A stretch of DNA of 64,000 nt from JACVRW01 sp963825345. Its GTDB lineage: Bacteria; Actinomycetota; Thermoleophilia; Solirubrobacterales; Thermoleophilaceae. Under the pieces are notes generated by a model. That model ran no database searches, was not told the origin of the DNA, and saw nothing but the letters and a program-made list of their open reading frames with translations. The stretch spans positions 186,001-250,000 of the forward strand of contig CAWGSQ010000001.1 of assembly GCA_963825345.1 (NCBI GenBank). Direction: 5' to 3'. The position numbers and the translations under genes were made by a program. Each line of letters opens with the position of its first letter. The stretch's first letter is position 1. Shown in pieces: positions 1 to 8,138 of the stretch.

Positions 1-1098
1 CAGACCTTCGTGCTGGGCCGCCGCGGCACCGGTACAAGCACCATTCCCTACCCGACGAGCTGCTCCACCGATGCGAGCAGCGACTTCTACTGTCCGGCGA
101 ACGCTCAGCTCATGCGGAGCTACACCGGTTCCGGCCAGGTGGACTTCGACGATGACACCAACTGGCGGACCTGGGTGCGCGACGATGCGAACCCGACCAC
201 GGGCGCACCGGTGCTCTTCTGGGACGACGCCTACCTCGCCAACGGAAGCTGGGCTCGTTACGACAGGGGCGGAGCGTTCGGCCCCGGCGGGACGATCATC
301 CCGAACCGCCACGTCTGGGTTCGCGCGGAGGCCACCGTGCGCGGCAAGACGCGTGCCCTGATCGCGTATGTGCGGATCGAGGACAAGCCCGTGAACTTCC
401 CGCAGTACGCGGTACTTGCGGGCTCCGTGCGCGGGCAGAACAACGGCAACAAGACGCTCGTGAACTCGACCGGAAGCCCACTTGGCCTGGGCGTGCGCTG
501 CGGCCTGCCCCCGCCGTCCGCCACCTGCATCGACCTGAGTCCCACCAAGGGCCCGCAGCTGGTGCCGCCCAACCACTTCGAGCTGAACATTCCAGGCAAC
601 AACGCCAATGTTCCGCCCGACAATCCGGCGATCGACTCCGACGCGCTTCAGTCGCTCGAGGACGTCGCCAAGGCCAGCGGCACCTACTACACGGGCTGTC
701 CGGCGAATCCGAACGGCGACGTCGTCGTGATCGAGAACGCCGCGAGCTGCATGTGGAACAACTCCGCACCGGCTGCGGCCGGCCAGTCGAAGTGCTGCAA
801 CTCGGCCGCCAACCCGGGCCTGCTCGTGGTCAAGAAGGGTGCGGTGAACTTCGGCGGCAACATCGAGTTCTTCGGGCTCGTCTACAACGCGAACCTCGAC
901 AACTCGACCGGCACGAAGCTGGTCGAGACGTCCGGCACGTCCGCCATCAGGGGCGCGGCGCTGGTGGACGGCAGGGGCGGCGTCTGGGCCGGGTCCTCGG
1001 GCAACAACATCATGTTCGAATCGACAGCGTTCGCGAACATCAACGCGGTCGGCACCGCCGGCGTCGTTCAGAACACCTGGCGCGAGATCGTCAGGTAG
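1..1098 (+). CDS. PilX-like pilus-associated secreted protein, C-terminal part
   Basis: The reading frame is open from the first base of the window, so the N-terminus lies outside; the GTG at 10 is only an internal in-frame codon. About 365 residues are visible, rich in Asn, Gly, Ser and Thr, with scattered Cys (including a CC pair) and a C-terminal pattern of small residues ending in NTWREIVR. This resembles the C-terminal region of PilX-type proteins that accompany actinobacterial type IV pilus genes. It is followed at once by the prepilin peptidase and the pilM-N-O operon, which supports a role as a minor pilin or pilus accessory protein exported to the surface. The missing N-terminus should carry the prepilin or transmembrane segment. 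The family assignment rests on general resemblance and context. Confidence 0.55.
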   Translation, partial: QTFVLGRRGTGTSTIPYPTSCSTDASSDFYCPANAQLMRSYTGSGQVDFDDDTNWRTWVRDDANPTTGAPVLFWDDAYLANGSWARYDRGGAFGPGGTIIPNRHVWVRAEATVRGKTRALIAYVRIEDKPVNFPQYAVLAGSVRGQNNGNKTLVNSTGSPLGLGVRCGLPPPSATCIDLSPTKGPQLVPPNHFELNIPGNNANVPPDNPAIDSDALQSLEDVAKASGTYYTGCPANPNGDVVVIENAASCMWNNSAPAAAGQSKCCNSAANPGLLVVKKGAVNFGGNIEFFGLVYNANLDNSTGTKLVETSGTSAIRGAALVDGRGGVWAGSSGNNIMFESTAFANINAVGTAGVVQNTWREIVR

Positions 1099-1126
1099 GG
1101 CAACCAGAGCCAGCCGCTGTCGCGGG

Positions 1127-1132
1127 TACCGT
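1127..1132 (+). promoter_or_regulatory. -10 hexamer (TACCGT) of pilD
   Basis: A TAnnnT hexamer ends 9 nt before the ATG of the prepilin peptidase gene, and there is no Shine-Dalgarno. This spacing predicts a leaderless or near-leaderless transcript. Confidence 0.4.
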
Positions 1133-1141
1133 GCCGCAACG

Positions 1142-1903
1142 ATGGCGTCCGCGCTCGAGATCGTCGCCGGCGGCCTGTTCGGGGCCATCATCGGCAGCTT
1201 CCTGAACGTGGTCGCCCACCGGGTTCCACTCGGGGAGTCGCTCGTGAGCCCCGGATCGCACTGCCCGGGCTGCGGAGCGGAGGTCAAGCCGTACGACAAC
1301 ATCCCGGTCGTCTCGTGGCTGCTGTTGCGCGGCCGCTGCCGCAGCTGCGGCATGCGCATCTCGCCTCGGTACCCGCTGGTCGAGCTCGCCACTGCGATCG
1401 CCTTTGCGGCCGTGGTCGGAGTGCGGGGCTTCGACAACGACCTGGTGCTCGAGCTTCCATTCGTGGCCGCGCTGATAGCGCTCGCGGCGATCGACTTCGA
1501 CCACAAGCTGCTGCCCAACAAGATCGTCTACCCGCTGGCCGCCTACGGTGTGATCGCGACGCTGCTCGTGGATCAGGACGACCTCGTCGAGAACCTGATT
1601 GCGGGTGCCGGCGCGTTTGTCTTCCTGCTCCTGGCGGTGATCGCCTATCCAAAGGGGATGGGGATGGGCGACGTGAAGCTGGCCGGCGCGATGGGGTTGT
1701 ATCTCGGCCTGTCGGTGATTCCTGCGCTGCTGGTGGCGTTCCTGTCGGGCACGCTCGTCGGGATCGTGATCATCGCCCGGGAGGGGGCCGCCGGACGCAA
1801 GAAGGCGGTCCCGTTCGGCGTCTTCCTGGCGCTGGGCGGGATCGTGGGCGTGCTCGCGGGCCCAGAGCTGGTCGATCTGTACGAGACCAACTTCCTCGAC
1901 TAA
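1142..1903 (+). CDS. pilD: Type IV prepilin peptidase / N-methyltransferase (A24 family)
   Basis: 253 residues, an integral membrane aspartic peptidase that cleaves the leader of type IV prepilins and methylates the new N-terminus. The N-terminal domain has the two Cys pairs expected for the zinc-binding methyltransferase part (CPGC near residue 41 and CRSC near 66), with the family's PYDNIPVVSWLLLRGRC-like stretch between them. The peptidase aspartates are visible as IDFDHK near residue 118 and GMGDVKL near 176, the GxGD motif. Several hydrophobic segments span the protein. It precedes the pilM operon by about 100 bp and probably serves it. The length fits the family. The ATG at 1142 has a TACCGT hexamer 9 nt upstream. 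Confidence 0.93.
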   Translation: MASALEIVAGGLFGAIIGSFLNVVAHRVPLGESLVSPGSHCPGCGAEVKPYDNIPVVSWLLLRGRCRSCGMRISPRYPLVELATAIAFAAVVGVRGFDNDLVLELPFVAALIALAAIDFDHKLLPNKIVYPLAAYGVIATLLVDQDDLVENLIAGAGAFVFLLLAVIAYPKGMGMGDVKLAGAMGLYLGLSVIPALLVAFLSGTLVGIVIIAREGAAGRKKAVPFGVFLALGGIVGVLAGPELVDLYETNFLD

Positions 1904-1959
1904 CAGCGGGGTTGCGTCCAGGAAGCGTCCAGCATCCCTGGACATTTCCGGACGGACGT

Positions 1960-1986
1960 TAAGGGTGTCCAGCGTACGGCCGATAC
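1960..1986 (+). promoter_or_regulatory. Candidate sigma-28 (FliA) promoter of the pilus operon
   Basis: TAAG at 1960-1963, then exactly 15 nt, then GCCGATAC at 1979-1986. The FliA consensus is TAAA-N15-GCCGATAA, so the match is close in sequence and exact in spacing. Transcription would start near 1993, which places the TTG at 1990 outside the mRNA and favours the ATG at 2002 as the pilM start. Confidence 0.6.
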
Positions 1987-2001
1987 CCCTTGCGTACGCC
2001 C

Positions 2002-2934
2002 ATGAGTCTCTCCCTCCGTAAGAACTCCTCTGGTGGCACCGTCGGGCTGGATATCGACGGTCGCTACCTCGCAGCCGCCCAGGTCGAGAGCGGACGCGTC
2101 GTGCGCGGCGCAAGCCTCGAACTGCCGGAAGGCCTCGTCCGCGACGGCGAAGTCGTCGACGGCGACGGCCTCGCCGAGGCGCTGAAGAACTTTGTCGCCG
2201 AGGCCGGACTGCCGAAGAGCGTCCGCCTCGGAGTGGCGAACCAGCAGATCGTCGTCCGCGTGGTCGAGCTTCCTCGCATCGAGGATGAGAAGCAGCGCGA
2301 CGCTGCCGTCCGCTTCCAGGCGGCCGAGGCGATCGCAATGCCGCTCGACGAGGCCGTGCTCGACCATCAGATCGCCTCCTACACCGAGGCGCCCGACGGC
2401 TCCCAGCGCATGCAGGTCGTGCTCGTGGCCGCGCGGCGCTCGATGATCGAGGCGCTCTACGAGGCTGCCAAGCACGCGGGCCTCAAGCCGGAGGGCATCG
2501 ACCTCGACGCCTTCGCGCTCGTCCGCACGCTCGCCACGGCCTCGGAGGCCGAAGGGGATCACACGGCGCGCGTCTACTGCCACCTCGGCGGCGTGAGCAA
2601 CCTCGCCATCGCCGTCGGCACGGCTTGCTTCTTCACCCGGCCGCTCTCCGCGGTCTGGGACGACGAGGACGCCGGCGCGCGCCTCGCCGACGAGATCCGC
2701 CTTTCGATCGACTACTACATGACCCAGCCGCAGGCCAAGCCGGTCGGCGAGGTTGTCCTCTCCGGCGTCGGGTCGGTTGACGACGCGCTCGTCGAGAGCC
2801 TCGGTGTCCACCTCGGCCTGCCGACCACGGTCGCGGCGCCCCTTGGCGTTCTCGACCCGTCGGCGCTCGAGGGCGGCGCGGATCCGCACCGCCTGACGGT
2901 GGCCGCCGGCCTCGCGATGGGGAAGGCCGCATGA
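2002..2934 (+). CDS. pilM: Type IV pilus assembly ATPase-like protein PilM
   Basis: 310 residues from the ATG at 2002; an in-frame TTG at 1990 would add four residues but lies before the predicted transcription start. PilM is an actin-like (FtsA/SHS2 fold) cytoplasmic protein that binds the N-terminus of PilN and links the inner-membrane alignment complex to the motor. The N-terminal GLDIDGRYLAAAQ is the typical first phosphate-binding strand, and the downstream text (VAAGLAMGK at the C-terminus) fits the family. It is the first gene of a tight run pilM-pilN-pilO-PilP-like; its TGA overlaps the pilN ATG by 4 bp. A FliA-like promoter immediately precedes it. Confidence 0.92.
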   Translation: MSLSLRKNSSGGTVGLDIDGRYLAAAQVESGRVVRGASLELPEGLVRDGEVVDGDGLAEALKNFVAEAGLPKSVRLGVANQQIVVRVVELPRIEDEKQRDAAVRFQAAEAIAMPLDEAVLDHQIASYTEAPDGSQRMQVVLVAARRSMIEALYEAAKHAGLKPEGIDLDAFALVRTLATASEAEGDHTARVYCHLGGVSNLAIAVGTACFFTRPLSAVWDDEDAGARLADEIRLSIDYYMTQPQAKPVGEVVLSGVGSVDDALVESLGVHLGLPTTVAAPLGVLDPSALEGGADPHRLTVAAGLAMGKAA

Positions 2935-3620
2935 AGGCCGTAAACCTGATCCCCACGGAGCATCGCCGCGCGACTGCCAGCGGCAACGCATCGGGCGGCG
3001 CCTATGCCGTGCTCGGCGTGCTCGCGGTCTTGCTCGTGATGGCGGTCGCGTACGTGATGACCAGCAACTCCGTGAACGACAGCAAGAGCAAGGCAGAGGC
3101 GGCGAGCCAGGAGGCGGACGCCGCTGAGAGCAAGACCAAGCAGCTCGGCTCCTTCACCGACTTCGCCTCGATCAAGGACCAGCGCCTCGCCGCCGTGACT
3201 GCAGCCGCGCAGACCCGCTTCGATTGGGAGCGCTTCATGCGCGAGCTGTCACGTGTGATGCCGGACGGCAGCTGGATCAGCAACACATCAGCTTCGGTGA
3301 CCGGCGACGAGGTCGACACCACCAGCAGCGCGTCTTCAGACCCCGCAGCGGTCGCAGTGCCGAAGGCGAACCTGGTCGGCTGCACGCCGCGCCAGTCGGA
3401 GGTTGCTCGCATGATGGTGCGCCTCGAGCAGATGTACCGCGTGACGGAAGTGACCCTTAACGAGTCCACTCGGGAGTCCGGCAGCGGCGTGACAACTCTT
3501 CAGAACTGCGGTCCCATGTACAAGTTCGACCTCACGGTCAGCTTCAGCCCGGTGCCGCCCCCGAGCGAGGCACCCAAGGGTGAGACACGGGTTCCCGCGT
3601 CACTCGGAGGTGGATCGTGA
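2931..3620 (+). CDS. pilN: Type IV pilus assembly protein PilN
   Basis: 229 residues. The short cytoplasmic N-terminus contains KAVNLIPTEHR, matching the conserved (V/I)NLLP motif of PilN that docks in PilM. One transmembrane helix follows (about residues 24-44, AYAVLGVLAVLLVMAVAYVM), then a Ser/Lys/Ala-rich coiled-coil segment and a periplasmic-type globular domain. PilN pairs with PilO in the inner-membrane alignment complex. The start codon overlaps the pilM stop (ATGA), indicating translational coupling. Confidence 0.92.
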   Translation: MKAVNLIPTEHRRATASGNASGGAYAVLGVLAVLLVMAVAYVMTSNSVNDSKSKAEAASQEADAAESKTKQLGSFTDFASIKDQRLAAVTAAAQTRFDWERFMRELSRVMPDGSWISNTSASVTGDEVDTTSSASSDPAAVAVPKANLVGCTPRQSEVARMMVRLEQMYRVTEVTLNESTRESGSGVTTLQNCGPMYKFDLTVSFSPVPPPSEAPKGETRVPASLGGGS

Positions 3621-4564
3621 TGTCCTCGATGTCAGACCGCGATCGCAAGATCCTGCTGGCCGTCATCCCGGTCGTCGTGATCGTCGCCTACTGGTTCCTC
3701 CTGCTCGCTCCCAAGAAGCAGGAGGCTTCCACCGCATCGGCCGAGCTCACGATGCAGGAGGAGCGGCGCGACACGGCCAAGGCGCAGGTCGCCGCGGCGG
3801 ACTCGGCAAAGACCGACTTCCGCAGCGACTACACCCAGATCGTGCGCCTCGGTAAGGCGATCCCGGCCGAGGTGGACATGCCCAGCCTGCTAGTGCAGCT
3901 GGAGGGCGCCGCCAAGGGCACCGGCATCCGCTTCACGAAGATCACTCAAGGGGAGCGCGTTGTGCCCGAGGTTGCTCCGGCCCCCACGGCGGGTTCGCCC
4001 CCGCCGGCCGGCAGCGGCGAGAGCACGCCTCCGGCTGCGGCCGGCGGCGAGCAGGCCCAGAGCGGTCCCGGTCAGGCGACTGAGGGCGCCAACAACGCCG
4101 CGGCGCAGTCCGGCGTCGATGCAACCACCTCGACGACAGCCCGCGAGGGCGGGCTCCCGGTCGGCGGCGGCGCAGGGGGCACGGCTCCCGGCGCTGAGGG
4201 TGCAGCGGCCCCGGTCGGACTCGAGACCGTGCCGCTCGAGATGGAGTTCGTCGGCGATTTCTTCCACCTCGCGGACTTCTTCCACGACATCAAGCGCTTC
4301 GTGCACGTCGCGAACAAGGACGTGATCGTGAACGGCCGCCTCGTGACGGTCGACAGCGTGAGCTACGAAAGCGATCCGCTCCTCTTCCCGCGCCTGCGCG
4401 CCACGATCAAGGCGACCGTCTACCTGTCGCCGAAGACCGAGGGCGCCACGGCCGGCGCTACGCCGGAGGGTCCGGCTGCCACCACTCCGGCCACCACGCC
4501 GGCTGCAACGCCCGCACCGGCGACCACGCCTTCGCCTGCCCCGACCGCCACGGCGACCCCATAG
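3620..4564 (+). CDS. pilO: Type IV pilus assembly protein PilO
   Basis: About 314 residues from the ATG at 3620, which overlaps the pilN TGA; the GTG at 3617 is an equally possible start in the same frame. One N-terminal transmembrane helix (KILLAVIPVVVIVAYWFLLL) is followed by a coiled coil, as in PilO. The core ferredoxin-like domain is split by a long Pro/Ala/Gly/Ser-rich insert (roughly residues 118-195), and the protein ends in a Thr/Pro/Ala-rich low-complexity tail. These linkers make it longer than proteobacterial PilO (about 200 residues). The fold resumes with PLEMEFVGDFFHLADFFHDIKRFV, the recognisable PilO C-terminal region. It acts with PilN at the membrane. Confidence 0.9.
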   Translation: MSSMSDRDRKILLAVIPVVVIVAYWFLLLAPKKQEASTASAELTMQEERRDTAKAQVAAADSAKTDFRSDYTQIVRLGKAIPAEVDMPSLLVQLEGAAKGTGIRFTKITQGERVVPEVAPAPTAGSPPPAGSGESTPPAAAGGEQAQSGPGQATEGANNAAAQSGVDATTSTTAREGGLPVGGGAGGTAPGAEGAAAPVGLETVPLEMEFVGDFFHLADFFHDIKRFVHVANKDVIVNGRLVTVDSVSYESDPLLFPRLRATIKATVYLSPKTEGATAGATPEGPAATTPATTPAATPAPATTPSPAPTATATP

Positions 4565-4572
4565 GAAATGTG

Positions 4573-5490
4573 ATGAAGATCTTCCTGCTCGATCTATGGC
4601 ATGACCTCAAGGAGAAGCGCCTCTGGCCCGTTGCCGCGGTGCTCCTGGCCGGCCTCGTTGCCGTGCCCGTGCTGCTGGCGAAGCCGGCGGACACGCCTCC
4701 CGCGCCCGCACCTGCGACCAGCGCCGCAGGGCCCAAGCCGGACGTGCTGAAGCAGCTCGCCAAGGTCGAGCTCGGCAACGACGAGGTGGGCGACGGCTCG
4801 ACCCTGGGCGCCTTCGACCCGAGCAACCCCTTCAAGCCCCCCAAGGGCGCGATCAAGAAGGACAAGGCAGCCACGGCCGCAGGCCCGACCACCTCTGGTG
4901 GGTCGTCGACGCCCGGTGGTGGGGGCGACGCGTTCCTCGTGACTCCGCCCAACGGTGGCGGCGGCGGCTTCCCGGGCGGCACGCCTGGCGGCACCGATCC
5001 CGACGGGACCACCACCACGACCACGGTCTACAAGTACGTCGTCGACCTGACCTTCAAGGCGAACGGCCGCACACGGCACATCAAGGGCATGGAGAAGCTC
5101 GACATGCTGCCGAACCAGTCCTCGCCGCTCCTGATCTTCATGGGCGTCACGCCCAAGGGCTCGAACGCCGTGTTCCTCGTGGACTCGACGCTCAAGGCCG
5201 CCGGTGAGGGCAAATGCAAGCCGAGCGCCGCCGAGTGTGCCTTCGCATACATCGGCGCCGGCTCCGAGTACATCTTCACCGAGGAGGACGGCGACTCCTA
5301 CACCGTCCGGATCGACGAGATCCGGAAGGTCAAGGTGGGCACCGTCGCCGAGGGCGCGAAGGCCAAGGGCGCCAAGGCGCACGCGGCCGTCGGCCCGAAC
5401 CGCCGCTTCGTTCCTCCGCTGGTCGCCGACCTCGTCGTTGAGGCCAGTGAGACCACTCAGAATTCAGATACCGATACGGAAAGTCGATAG
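4573..5490 (+). CDS. PilP-like pilus operon protein, membrane-anchored
   Basis: About 305 residues from the ATG at 4573 (a GTG at 4570 is adjacent). It starts with a short basic cytoplasmic stretch (LLDLWHDLKEKRLWP), one transmembrane helix (AAVLLAGLVAVPVLLA), then a long Pro/Gly/Thr-rich extracytoplasmic linker and a compact domain (about residues 155-290) containing TVYKYVVDLTFKANG. Gene position after pilO and topology match the PilP slot of pilus operons, although it is not a lipoprotein as in Gram-negatives. The order pilM-N-O-this gene is the main argument; sequence identity with PilP cannot be judged by eye. Confidence 0.55.
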   Translation: MKIFLLDLWHDLKEKRLWPVAAVLLAGLVAVPVLLAKPADTPPAPAPATSAAGPKPDVLKQLAKVELGNDEVGDGSTLGAFDPSNPFKPPKGAIKKDKAATAAGPTTSGGSSTPGGGGDAFLVTPPNGGGGGFPGGTPGGTDPDGTTTTTTVYKYVVDLTFKANGRTRHIKGMEKLDMLPNQSSPLLIFMGVTPKGSNAVFLVDSTLKAAGEGKCKPSAAECAFAYIGAGSEYIFTEEDGDSYTVRIDEIRKVKVGTVAEGAKAKGAKAHAAVGPNRRFVPPLVADLVVEASETTQNSDTDTESR

Positions 5491-5497
5491 GACAGCA

Positions 5498-6901
5498 ATG
5501 CGACGCATCATCATCACCTCCCTGACGCTGATCGCCGCGGCTCTCCTTGTGGTGCCGGCCATCGCCAGCGCGCAGAAGCGCGGCACGACGCCGGCCCCGA
5601 AGATCACGCGTGTCCAGCCGATGCGCGTAGCCGTGGGCGGACTGCTCACGATCTCCGGCACGAACTTCAAGGCCCAGCGTGGCAAGAACACGGTGATCTT
5701 CCGCGCCAGCAACGGGCGCACCGCATTCGCGAAGCCGCGCCGCGCCACGAAGCGCAAGCTAGTGGTGCGTGTTCCGGCTGCGGTGTCGCGCCTGCTGAAG
5801 GTGGCGGCCAGCGGCCAGCGGCCCACGCGGCTCCGGCTGCGCGTGCTTGCCGGGAAGTTCTCCAAGTTCACGCCGCGGCGCCTGTCGCCGGTTGTGACCG
5901 GCCTCGGTGACGGTAGCGGCCCCGGAGGCCCCGGAGGTCCCGGAACGGTCGCCGTGTGCAACAACGACTCGGACCATGACAACGACCTGCTCTCGAACTC
6001 CCTCGAGCTCCAGATCAATCTCAACCCATGCAGCGCGGATACGGACGGGGATTCGGTCGAGGACGGTTACGAGTACCAGTCCGCGCTCGACCTGAACCAC
6101 TATCCGCGCAGCATCCCGCTGCCGTACCCCGGCAAGCGCCCGTACCCGAACCCGCTTGATCCGGGCGACGGCGTGGCCGGCGGCACGGACTACGACGGGG
6201 ACGGCCTGAAGCTGCGCGAGGAATTCGGGATGTGGCTGCGTTACTCCGCTGATGGAGTGCTCCGCGGCGGCCGCCCCAGCTCGCTCTCGAGCTTGGTCTA
6301 CAGCGACGGCCTGCAGTTCTCGGTCGACTCGCCACAGCCGGCCGCCCCCGCGCCGGGCACGCTGGCAGCTTGGTCGCTCGACATGGACGACAACGGCACG
6401 CTGCGCGATGACGAGCGCGATGCCGACGCCGACGGACTGGGCAACTGGGACGAGCTGCGTGGTCGGATGGCCGAGGACTGGTGGCCGGCCCAGCACAACG
6501 GCACGAACGAGCCCAAGGAGTCGAAGTACCCGGAGATCGATTTCCTCGACAACGAGGACACCTCGCCGGCCTTCGACGCCCACATCGATGCGGACATGGA
6601 CGGGGACGGTGTGCTGGACGGCGCCGACGACAGCGACCATGACGGGCTCTCGAACCAGTTCGAGGTCCGCCGGCCCGACGACTGGATCGGCGACAGCGGG
6701 TTCGACACGGTCCCATTCACCACCCCGGCACCCAATGAGTGGGCTTACACCAACCCGTTCAACCCCTGCAAGCCGTTCAACTCGGAGCGGTGCCACGCCC
6801 ACCCGCCCTTCGATTACTACACGAGCGACGACGTTCCGCCGATCGGGCCGAATCCGCCCGCCGGCTACCCAGACGTTCACCCGGTCACGCCCAACGGCTG
6901 A
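5498..6901 (+). CDS. Secreted IPT/TIG-like protein with Asp-rich calcium motifs
   Basis: 467 residues from the ATG at 5498, only 7 bp after the PilP-like gene and so probably in the pilus operon. A clear signal peptide (RRIIITSLTLIAAALLVVPA, cleavage near ASA-QK) is followed by an IPT/TIG-like domain (about residues 25-125; ITRVQPMRVAVGGLLTISGTNF) rich in Lys and Arg. After a Gly/Pro linker come at least five Asp-rich loops of EF-hand or thrombospondin-3 type: DSDHDND, DTDGDSVEDG, DYDGDG, DMDDNGTLRDDE and DMDGDGVLDGADDSDHDG. Such loops bind calcium in known families. It may be a calcium-stabilised surface protein or pilus-linked adhesin; that role is inference from the operon position. Confidence 0.75.
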   Translation: MRRIIITSLTLIAAALLVVPAIASAQKRGTTPAPKITRVQPMRVAVGGLLTISGTNFKAQRGKNTVIFRASNGRTAFAKPRRATKRKLVVRVPAAVSRLLKVAASGQRPTRLRLRVLAGKFSKFTPRRLSPVVTGLGDGSGPGGPGGPGTVAVCNNDSDHDNDLLSNSLELQINLNPCSADTDGDSVEDGYEYQSALDLNHYPRSIPLPYPGKRPYPNPLDPGDGVAGGTDYDGDGLKLREEFGMWLRYSADGVLRGGRPSSLSSLVYSDGLQFSVDSPQPAAPAPGTLAAWSLDMDDNGTLRDDERDADADGLGNWDELRGRMAEDWWPAQHNGTNEPKESKYPEIDFLDNEDTSPAFDAHIDADMDGDGVLDGADDSDHDGLSNQFEVRRPDDWIGDSGFDTVPFTTPAPNEWAYTNPFNPCKPFNSERCHAHPPFDYYTSDDVPPIGPNPPAGYPDVHPVTPNG

Positions 6902-6931
6902 CCAACCTCCCAGCAGTCCCTCCTCCAACCT

Positions 6932-6966
6932 GGCGCCCGCACCCTCGTAAGTAGGGTGTGGGCGCC
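6932..6966 (+). promoter_or_regulatory. 14-bp inverted repeat abutting the aroC start
   Basis: GGCGCCCGCACCCT (6932-6945) and AGGGTGTGGGCGCC (6953-6966) pair over 14 positions with one G-U wobble and a 7-nt loop. The right arm ends on the base before the aroC ATG. No T-run follows. It could terminate the pilus transcript, or hide the aroC start on read-through RNA. A TAGGGT hexamer (6952-6957) within it, 9 nt before the ATG, is a plausible -10 of a leaderless aroC transcript that would lack the left arm. Confidence 0.6.
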
Positions 6967-8133
6967 ATGTCGTTGCGCTTCATAACAGCGGGCGAATCCC
7001 ACGGTCCGGGGCTCACCGCCATCGTCGAGGGCCTCCCGGCCGGGCTCGAGCTGCGTCCCGAGGACATCGACCGGGACCTCGCCCGGCGGCAGCTCGGCCA
7101 TGGCCGGGGCGGGCGCATGAAGATCGAGAAGGACCGCGCTCAGGTCACGGCGGGCGTCCGCCATGGGCGCACGCTCGGAAGCCCGGTGGCGATGTGGATC
7201 GAGAACCGCGACTACCAGAACTGGGAGGAGCGGATGAATCCCTGGCCGGTGGACGCCGAGGTGGAGGAGGTCCACCTCCCGCGCCCCGGCCACGCGGACC
7301 TCGCCGGGATCCAGAAGTTCGGGCACACGGACGTGCGCAACGTCCTCGAGCGGGCGTCCGCGCGGGAGACCGCCGCGCGGGTGGCGGCGGGCGGGCTCGC
7401 CAAGGCTTTCCTGCGCGAGCTCGGAGTGGAGGTGCGCTCGCACGTCACGCGCATCGGCACCGTCACGGCGCCGGCGCCGGATTCGCTGGGCCCGGCCGAC
7501 TTCGCCGGTGTCGACGAGTCGCCGGTGCGCTCGCTGGACGCGGGCGCAAGCGAGGCGATGGTGGCCGAGATCGACGCTGCGCGGAAGGCGAACGAGTCGC
7601 TTGGCGGCGAGTTCGAGGTGATGGCGTTCGGCCTCGTGCCCGGCATCGGGTCGCACGTCTCCTGGGAGGAGCGCCTCGACGGGCGGCTCGCGCAGGCGAT
7701 CATGTCGATCCAGGCCCTCAAGGGGGTCGGAATCGGCGACGGCTTCGCGCTCGCGGAGCGCGTGGGCTCGAAGGCGCACGACGAGATCTTCTGGTCGGAC
7801 GAGCGCGGCTACAACCGCGAGACCAACCGCGCGGGCGGGATCGAGGGCGGCATGACCACGGGCGATCCGGTGGTGGTGGTGGGCGCCATGAAGCCGCTGC
7901 CGACGCTGACCAAGCCGCTTCGCTCGGTGGACACGGAGACCAAGGAGCCCGCCCAGGCGCTGCGAGAGCGGACCGACTCGTGCACCGTGCCGGCAGCCGG
8001 CGTGGTGGGGGAGGCGATGGTGGCGCTCGTGCTCGCCGCGGCCTACCGCGAGAAGCTCGGGGGCGACAACATGGACGACTCGAGGGCCGCGCTCGCGGCG
8101 TACGAGGAGCGCATCGGCTGGAGGCGCGCATAG
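6967..8133 (+). CDS. aroC: Chorismate synthase
   Basis: 388 residues from the ATG at 6967; a GTG at 6958 in frame would add three residues but lies inside the upstream hairpin. The enzyme converts 5-enolpyruvylshikimate-3-phosphate to chorismate using reduced FMN. Family signatures are visible: LRFITAGESHGPGLTAIVEG at the N-terminus, RRQLGHGRGGRMKIEKD near residue 41, and ASARETAARVAAG near residue 133. The C-terminal part has RAGGIEGGMTTGDPV. The length is normal. It is the first gene of the shikimate operon, ending 5 bp before the aroKB fusion. Confidence 0.97.
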   Translation: MSLRFITAGESHGPGLTAIVEGLPAGLELRPEDIDRDLARRQLGHGRGGRMKIEKDRAQVTAGVRHGRTLGSPVAMWIENRDYQNWEERMNPWPVDAEVEEVHLPRPGHADLAGIQKFGHTDVRNVLERASARETAARVAAGGLAKAFLRELGVEVRSHVTRIGTVTAPAPDSLGPADFAGVDESPVRSLDAGASEAMVAEIDAARKANESLGGEFEVMAFGLVPGIGSHVSWEERLDGRLAQAIMSIQALKGVGIGDGFALAERVGSKAHDEIFWSDERGYNRETNRAGGIEGGMTTGDPVVVVGAMKPLPTLTKPLRSVDTETKEPAQALRERTDSCTVPAAGVVGEAMVALVLAAAYREKLGGDNMDDSRAALAAYEERIGWRRA

Positions 8134-8138
8134 CACTC

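Noticed and set aside
1091..2338. Long antisense reading frame opposite pilD/pilM, and many like it across the window
   Set aside because: High GC keeps stops rare in shadow frames; these are Arg/Gly/Pro-rich without domain motifs and lie opposite well-supported genes.
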